Positions 32,983 to 37,420 of a DNA stretch of 37,420 bases are shown in pieces (within the stretch, counting starts at the first letter, position 1; the number at the start of each line of letters is the position of its first letter). The stretch spans positions 1 through 37,420 of the forward strand of contig JAEUJS010000166.1 in NCBI GenBank assembly GCA_016792935.1, given 5' to 3'. The DNA is from Archangium sp. GTDB taxonomy: Bacteria; Myxococcota; Myxococcia; Myxococcales; Myxococcaceae. The translations under genes and the position numbers were made by a program. The notes beneath the pieces were generated by a model that saw nothing but the letters and a program-made list of their open reading frames with translations, was not told the DNA's origin and ran no database searches.

Positions 32983-33011
32983 CCCAACGTCGTCGCCCCA
33001 GGGGGCTTTGA
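32983..33011 (+). repeat. Family B palindromic repeat, copy 4 (at a start codon)
   Basis: CCCAACGTCGTCGCCCC, AGGGGGCTTTGA. The last base A is the first base of the ATG at 33011, and AGGGGG lies six or so bases before it, so the repeat seems to provide the ribosome binding site of the following gene. Confidence 0.9.
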
Positions 33012-33544
33012 TGCCGTCCGAAGACAGACTGCGCGCCGTGTTCAACGTGCTCGAGAAGCACGTCGAGACGAAATACGGCGTGCCGATTCGCATTCGCGAC
33101 GTTCCGAATCCGTTCACCGGCGACCTCGACGGAGCGGAGATCCACGTCGACTTCGCCGAGGACATCGAGAGCGCGCTGTTCATCATCGCGCACCTCTTCG
33201 GGCACACCGTGCAGTGGAACACCGACGAGGCGGCGCGCGAGATTGGGTACAAGCTGTATCCGAACCCGAGCGACGAGATGATGAAGCGGCTCCACGCGTA
33301 CGAGTACGAGGCGTGCCGCTACTCGATGCAGCTCTTCCACGAAGCGGGCGTGCGCGATCTCGATCAGTGGTTGAGCGACTACTCGGCCTGCGACTTCAGG
33401 TACCTCGAGCACTTCTACAAGACGGGCAACAAGCCTCCGTTCAAGACCTTCTGGAAAGACGGAGCTGAGCTGCTCACGCCCAAAGCCATTCCTGCGTTCC
33501 ACCCGACGAAATGGGTGTCGCGTTGGGAAGGCATCGTGGTCTGA
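33011..33544 (+). CDS. Zincin-like protein with HLFGH motif, unknown function
   Basis: The 177-residue cytoplasmic protein has FIIAHLFGHTVQWN (about residues 58-71). This resembles the HExxH zinc motif of ImmA/IrrE-type proteases except that the catalytic Glu is Leu. YEYEACRYSMQLFHEAG comes about 40 residues later and could provide a third ligand. The C-terminus is aromatic-rich (FYKTGNKPPFKTFWKDG). It may bind metal without peptidase activity. ATG 33011 is chosen over GTG 32969 because the intervening codons are a family B repeat. It is likely co-transcribed with the hydroxylase gene 43 bases upstream. No other family was recognised. Confidence 0.65.
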   Translation: MPSEDRLRAVFNVLEKHVETKYGVPIRIRDVPNPFTGDLDGAEIHVDFAEDIESALFIIAHLFGHTVQWNTDEAAREIGYKLYPNPSDEMMKRLHAYEYEACRYSMQLFHEAGVRDLDQWLSDYSACDFRYLEHFYKTGNKPPFKTFWKDGAELLTPKAIPAFHPTKWVSRWEGIVV

Positions 33545-33811
33545 GCGCAGATTTCGGCGGCGAACGCATGCGTTGCGGGCTCTTCCGAGCGCGCGCGAGA
33601 CAATTCACGCGAGTACGCGCGGCACGCCTGATGCTCTTCCTCTGCTCGTCGCGAAACAAACGCGACGCTCCGCCACCAGAGGTCACTGACCCAGGCGGAC
33701 CAGACCGGAGAGTCGTGGAGCCGACTCCATGTTGCGCGCGAGTAGCGTGACGAGGACCCGCCCCACACTTTCCGGTTCTGTCTTTTCAGGCGTGCGCTAC
33801 ACGAGCGCATC
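33545..33811. other. Intergenic region, no supported gene
   Basis: These 267 bases contain no gene with clear support. A long minus-strand open frame crosses it and runs into the flanking genes; its middle (SDLWWRSVAFVSRR) has moderately G/C-biased third positions, but there is no start, signal or family match. A promoter for the barrel-protein gene is presumably near 33770. Confidence 0.5.
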
Positions 33812-34711
33812 GTGCGTTCGCTGCTGATCACCATCGCGCTGTTGGGCTCACTCTCGGCAAGCGCGCAGGGTTTCGACCTGGAACGCGTGACGCTCAACCC
33901 GGGCGCGCGTGAGACGTGGTTCGCGCAAACCGGAGACGGCCTCGAGGCGATGCACCTGCGCGTCTCGCTGCTCGGCCACTACCAGCACCGTCCGCTCGTC
34001 TACACAATCGATGGAACGCCAGTCGGTGCGTACGTCGCCTCACGCTGGACCACGCACCTCGTCGCCGCGTTCGGCATTCACGACTTCTTCGAAGCGGGTC
34101 TGCAGCTCCCAGTCGTGCTCGCGCAGAGCGGGGAAGATCTCTCGCTGTTCGGCCTCACGCCGGTGCAGTCGTTCTCGCTCGGAGCGCCGTGGCTTCACGT
34201 GCGCAGCGCGTTCCTTCGTCAGAGCAAAGGTCTGCCGTTGGACCTCGCTGTCTCGCTCGCGTTGTCGTTGCCGTTCGGCTCATGGAACGCGCTGACCCTG
34301 GATCCAGGAATCGGACTCGCGTTCGCCCCTCGCCTCGGAGCCGGTCGCTCCTTCGGCCCCGTGCGCGTGGGACTCGAAGCCGGTGCGCTGATTCGCGGCA
34401 GCGCGGTGCTCAGCCCGTCCACCGCGGAGATTCGCGACGAAGTCGGCTCGCAATTCTCGAGCGCGCTGGCGTTGTCGACCGTCGGTCTGCCGATTCAGGC
34501 CGAGCTGACCGCGCGCATCACCGCTCCGTTCACGGCGACCGGCATCTCGTTCGAGTTGCTCGCAGCGATTCGCGGCACACTCTTCAAGCAGCTCGAGGTT
34601 TCGGTGATGGGCGGACCGGGATTCGGAAAAGCGCCCGGCACTCCGGCGTTCCGCGTGTTGTTCGGAATCGGTTGGACGCCAGACTTCTCGGCTCCGGCTG
34701 CGAAGCCATGA
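33812..34711 (+). CDS. Putative outer-membrane beta-barrel protein
   Basis: The 299-residue protein has a signal peptide (MRSLLITIALLGSLSASAQG) cut after Ala-Gln or nearby. It is then rich in amphipathic strands and Gly: THLVAAFGIHDFFEAGLQLP, VRVGLEAGALIRGSAVL, FKQLEVSVMGGPGFGKAPGT, ending FRVLFGIGWTPDFSAP. This resembles the N-terminal barrel of myxobacterial OmpA-like proteins without the peptidoglycan-binding domain. The GTG start 33812 lies directly before the signal. A perfect hairpin terminator follows at 34755-34784, so transcription probably ends there. The role is unknown; localisation is inferred. Confidence 0.75.
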   Translation: MRSLLITIALLGSLSASAQGFDLERVTLNPGARETWFAQTGDGLEAMHLRVSLLGHYQHRPLVYTIDGTPVGAYVASRWTTHLVAAFGIHDFFEAGLQLPVVLAQSGEDLSLFGLTPVQSFSLGAPWLHVRSAFLRQSKGLPLDLAVSLALSLPFGSWNALTLDPGIGLAFAPRLGAGRSFGPVRVGLEAGALIRGSAVLSPSTAEIRDEVGSQFSSALALSTVGLPIQAELTARITAPFTATGISFELLAAIRGTLFKQLEVSVMGGPGFGKAPGTPAFRVLFGIGWTPDFSAPAAKP

Positions 34712-34754
34712 GCCGCGTCTCGGTTCCGCTGCTCTTCGGCACCGCTCGCTGAAA

Positions 34755-34784
34755 ACAACACCCGTCGAATGCAAAGGGTGTTGT
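34755..34784 (+). terminator. Hairpin terminator after the barrel-protein gene
   Basis: ACAACACCC (34755-34763) and GGGTGTTGT (34776-34784) form a perfect 9-bp stem with a 12-base loop, 44 bases after the stop. There is no strong T run on the plus strand; the preceding GAAAA could serve the minus strand. Confidence 0.6.
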
Positions 34785-34815
34785 CCGCGCACTCGACCAA
34801 GGTGACGCGCAGGGG

Positions 34816-36708
34816 TTGATTGCGCGCGTGTTCTTCCGCGCCTTCGTCCTCGTGTCCGTTGTCTTGACCGCCTGTGCTCCGCCGGAGCCGACTGCGTTGC
34901 AGCCGCGTGCTCCAGGCGTTCGCGCTCCGCTGAGTGCCGCGTGTGGAGCGCTCGATGAGACGCGCTGCATGCTCCCGTGGCCGTCGAACGAGTACACGGT
35001 CGCCGACGAGACGAGCGCGACGGGTCTGCGGTTGTCGATGAACTGGCGCTCGCTGCCGGTGCGAGACACGCCGGCGTCGCTGAACGCGATCGATGGATTC
35101 TCAGTCATTGCTCCGCTCGCGGTCGGCTTTCCACGGCGCGTGAATCATCGGCTGCATCACCTGCGCGGCTTCGACGGAGTGCAGCTCTTCAACGCGCAAC
35201 CAGGGAGCGCGCGTGAAGGGCAACGCGTGCCGCTGCGACTCACCATCGTGAACGACGAGCAGAGCACCGACAGTCTCCTCGTCGCGTTGCCGGAGCAGCC
35301 GCTCGAGTACGCGAGTGACTACGTCGCGGTGGTGCTCGACTCGGTGACCGACGACGACGGCGTCGCGTACGAGCAGCCAGCGTTGGTGAAGATCGCGCTG
35401 GGTCTCTCGCCGCCTTCGTCGGACTCGGAGCGCGCGTTGTTCGCGTATCACGCCCCGACGCGAGCGCTGCTGAGCGGAGCGGGCGTCGAGTTCGAGCACG
35501 TCCTTCGCGTGTGGGATTTCACGACGCGTTCGTCGGCGAGCGTGACTGAGCCGCTGCGAGCGATGCGTGCGTCTGCGCGCACCGCGACTCTCAACGTCGT
35601 GGTCGAAAGCGCGACGCTGCTCAATGGTCCAGCGATCGACGTGCGTGGTCGTGTCGAAGGGCTGCCGATGTTCCTCGACGCGATGGGTGGGCTCTCGCCG
35701 ACTGCACTCGGCACGCATACCGTTCCATTCCGCGCGGTGTTGCCTGGAGGCACCGGCAACTATCACGTCGTCATCTACGGCCACGGCACCGGAGGCACCA
35801 TCAACGACGACACGCTCGACGACGAGATCATCGCGGCGGGCGCGGCGAAGTTGAATCTGCTCTGGGACGGATGGACCGAGCCGACGGTGGTGAACACGCT
35901 CATCGGTTTCGAGAAGGTGTACTCGGGTACGCAGCGCTCGACGAATCGGCTGCTGCAATCGCTCGCTGACGCGGCCGCGTTGCAGGGCTCACTCGGAAGT
36001 TCGTTGGGCGACACGTTCACGGCGGCGACGCTCGGTGGTTGGCCGAATCCTGCAGCGGGGCGCAGACCCGACACGCGCACGCTCGTCTACGCAGGCGGCT
36101 CGCTCGGAGGAACGATGGGCTACGTGCTCTCGCAGGCCGAGCCCGACATCCATTTCGGCGTGTTGAACGTGCCGGGTGCGGGGTGGTCGCACTTCTCTCC
36201 GGAGTCCGAGCTGTGGAGCACGCTCGACCTCGTCTTCAAGGGGAGCACTCCGAGCGCGATCGATCGTCAGCTCGGGGTGTGCATGGCGCAGACGAATTTG
36301 GACGCGGTCGATGGTGCGGCGTGGGCGGCAGCGGGACGGCGCGATGACTTGCTGCTCCTCGAGCAGATGAGCATCGGAGATCCGATTCTTCCGAACGTGG
36401 GCTCACGGCTCGTCGCGAGCTCGAGCGGAGCGAAGTTGCTCGGCGGCATCATCGACCCCATCACTGGAGCCGAACACGTCACGACGACGCAGACGAAGAG
36501 CGCGATGACGCAGTTCCGCGTGCCGGTGTCGGTGACGGGCCTCTCGATTCACGGCTTCGCAGCCGGAGATTCTCCAGCCGGTCTCGCAGCGCGTGAGCAG
36601 ATCGCCGCGTTCCTCACCTCAGTGTGGGCGGGAAGTCCACGCATCGACGTACCCGTGCGCTGCACGAGCCGGCCTGATCAGAGCTGCGACTTCGCTGCAG
36701 AGCCGTGA
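34816..36708 (+). CDS. Alpha/beta-hydrolase lipoprotein
   Basis: The 630-residue protein starts with a lipoprotein signal ending VVLTAC (lipobox LTAC). The start is uncertain: TTG 34816 is used, but GTG 34828 would also keep a signal. An N-terminal domain of about 250 residues has CMLPWPSNEYTVAD, which occurs in a group of secreted myxobacterial hydrolases. The C-terminal part is an alpha/beta-hydrolase: YHVVIYGHGTGG is an oxyanion-type loop, and VYAGGSLGGTMGYVLS holds the nucleophile elbow G-x-S-x-G with Ser. SIHGFAAGDSPAG may carry the His. It is probably a surface-attached esterase or lipase; the substrate is unknown. Confidence 0.8.
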   Translation: MIARVFFRAFVLVSVVLTACAPPEPTALQPRAPGVRAPLSAACGALDETRCMLPWPSNEYTVADETSATGLRLSMNWRSLPVRDTPASLNAIDGFSVIAPLAVGFPRRVNHRLHHLRGFDGVQLFNAQPGSAREGQRVPLRLTIVNDEQSTDSLLVALPEQPLEYASDYVAVVLDSVTDDDGVAYEQPALVKIALGLSPPSSDSERALFAYHAPTRALLSGAGVEFEHVLRVWDFTTRSSASVTEPLRAMRASARTATLNVVVESATLLNGPAIDVRGRVEGLPMFLDAMGGLSPTALGTHTVPFRAVLPGGTGNYHVVIYGHGTGGTINDDTLDDEIIAAGAAKLNLLWDGWTEPTVVNTLIGFEKVYSGTQRSTNRLLQSLADAAALQGSLGSSLGDTFTAATLGGWPNPAAGRRPDTRTLVYAGGSLGGTMGYVLSQAEPDIHFGVLNVPGAGWSHFSPESELWSTLDLVFKGSTPSAIDRQLGVCMAQTNLDAVDGAAWAAAGRRDDLLLLEQMSIGDPILPNVGSRLVASSSGAKLLGGIIDPITGAEHVTTTQTKSAMTQFRVPVSVTGLSIHGFAAGDSPAGLAAREQIAAFLTSVWAGSPRIDVPVRCTSRPDQSCDFAAEP

Positions 36709-36837
36709 CTGCTGCGCAGGCGCTCGCGCGAGATGACAACGGTCGACTGACTGCAGCTTCTCGGGCGACCGCTGCACGAACTACTCGACTCCGCTCCGAA
36801 TCAGGTCGGCCAGCTGGGCAGCGCTCAACTTGCCCGC

Positions 36838-37095
36838 TGAATCGGTGCCCTCGAGTCCGCAGTTGGACGAACGTCGTACTGGGACTCGCGCGAACTGCTC
36901 ATCACCGCCGACTCTGGAGGGAGCAACGCCGCGCGCTCGCGCGTCTGGAAGGCGGAGCTTCAGAAGCTCGCGAACGAGACCGGCCTGAAAATCACGGTGC
37001 TGCATTTCCCGCCTGGCACCAGCAAGTGGAACAAGGTCGAGCACCGACTCTTCTCGCACATCACGATGAACGTAACCGTCCGACGAAGTGCGTGA
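36838..37095 (+). mobile_element. Decayed ISAzo13-type transposase fragment
   Basis: The frame ending at TGA 37093-37095 reads SRELLITADSGGSNAARSRV, then WKAELQKLANETGLKITVLH and FPPGTSKWNKVEHRLFSHIT. This is the catalytic end of ISAzo13 transposases (TADxGGSN and PPGTSKWNKxEHRLF). Upstream similarity seems to continue in another frame (VRSWW-like), and the C-terminal part is frameshifted after HITMN, so it is a remnant. 36709-36837 upstream holds nothing I can support. Confidence 0.8.
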
Positions 37096-37133
37096 CGAGC
37101 GCGGCGCTCGAAGTGAGCGCGACGGGCGTAGTT

Positions 37134-37420
37134 CTACGGCGTGACCGCGGCGAGCGAGCCTAGTGGTCCGCGCCAAAGATGCGGCAGCAGCTCATCGAGC
37201 TTCGAGTTCGGATGGTCGTTGATGCGCGAGAGCACGTCGGTCAGGTACTCGACCGGGTTGACGTTCGCCTCGCAGCTCGCGACGAGTGAGTAGAGGCCAG
37301 CGAGGTTTTCGCCCGCTTCCTCATTTCCGACGAAGAGGAAGTTCTTCCGGCCGAGGGCTACGCGTCGCAGCGCGGACTCGGACTCGTTGTTGTCGAGCGG
37401 GATGTCGGGATGTTCAAGGA
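37134..37420 (-). mobile_element. IS66-type transposase, 3' end (continues beyond window)
   Basis: Read on the minus strand from the window edge: IPLDNNESESALRRVALGRK, NFLFVGNEEAGENLAGLYSL, VEYLTDVLSRINDHPNSKLD, ELLPHLW, ending at TAG (37134-37136). DNNxSE carries the last catalytic Glu of the IS66 DDE domain. At least 95 residues are visible; whether the rest is intact lies outside. It abuts the ISAzo13 remnant in opposite orientation. Confidence 0.88.

Noticed and set aside
33415..33897. 160-codon minus-strand frame
   Set aside because: It runs into genes on both sides; only its middle is intergenic and it shows no family signal or start.
36781..37176. 131-codon minus-strand frame
   Set aside because: It is antisense to the ISAzo13 remnant, whose plus-strand motifs are unmistakable.

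Overview
The window looks like the chromosome of a high-GC, predatory-type myxobacterium, most likely of the suborder Cystobacterineae. The main evidence is a complete pomY-pomZ-pomX cell-division-positioning cluster. PomX carries the conserved N-terminal peptide with Lys13 and Arg15, and the Pom system is known from that suborder. Supporting signs are a carotenoid operon regulated by a CarH-type B12 photoreceptor, many lipoproteins with lipoboxes, Ser/Thr pseudokinases, and near-uniform G/C third codon positions. No rRNA, tRNA or CRISPR array was seen.

Layout. (1) 1-9906, plus strand: a tightly packed light/carotenoid operon, crtB (5' end outside the window), crtD, crtC, carH, crtI, a crtU-like gene, crtY and a class II DNA photolyase. 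Six of the seven junctions are 4-base stop/start overlaps. Together they suggest lycopene made by CrtB/CrtI, cyclised by a one-piece CrtY, possibly aromatised by the CrtU-like enzyme, and hydroxylated and desaturated at the open end by CrtC/CrtD. CarH would switch the operon in light, with photolyase repairing UV damage. (2) 9929-20112: envelope proteins, namely a large choice-of-anchor/vWA lipoprotein, two beta-propeller-like lipoproteins (one with Cys-rich repeats), a putative outer-membrane protein, a TPR/PEGA-like membrane protein, and a metallophosphoesterase with a small partner. (3) 20273-23538: a membrane-anchored pseudokinase, a small hydrophobic protein built on a 57-bp tandem repeat, and a membrane-anchored protein whose N-terminus is duplicated at the start of the small gene. 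(4) 23604-27204, minus strand: a HopA1-like protein, an APH-family kinase, a pseudokinase, and a two-gene unit of a coiled-coil protein and a 64-residue protein. The HopA1-like plus APH pair recalls the split Ser/Thr dehydratases of class V lanthipeptides and thioamitides, but no precursor peptide was found. (5) 27351-31053, minus strand: pomY, pomZ, pomX, closed by a hairpin terminator. (6) 31330-36708, plus strand: an aromatic amino acid hydroxylase with a long C-terminal extension, a zincin-like small protein, an outer-membrane-barrel-like protein and an alpha/beta-hydrolase lipoprotein. (7) 36838-37420: decayed ISAzo13 transposase and the 3' end of an IS66-type transposase.

Two dispersed palindromic repeat families run through all of this. 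Family A (core GGGTGAGGG beside a CTCCC/GGGAG palindrome, five copies) and family B (core TCGTCGCCCCAGGGGGCTTT, four copies) lie between genes, but several copies lie inside coding sequence: crtB 3' end, photolyase N-terminus, pomY linker and crtI. Others sit directly upstream of start codons, where they appear to supply the ribosome binding site. All nine copies have the same orientation on the plus strand.
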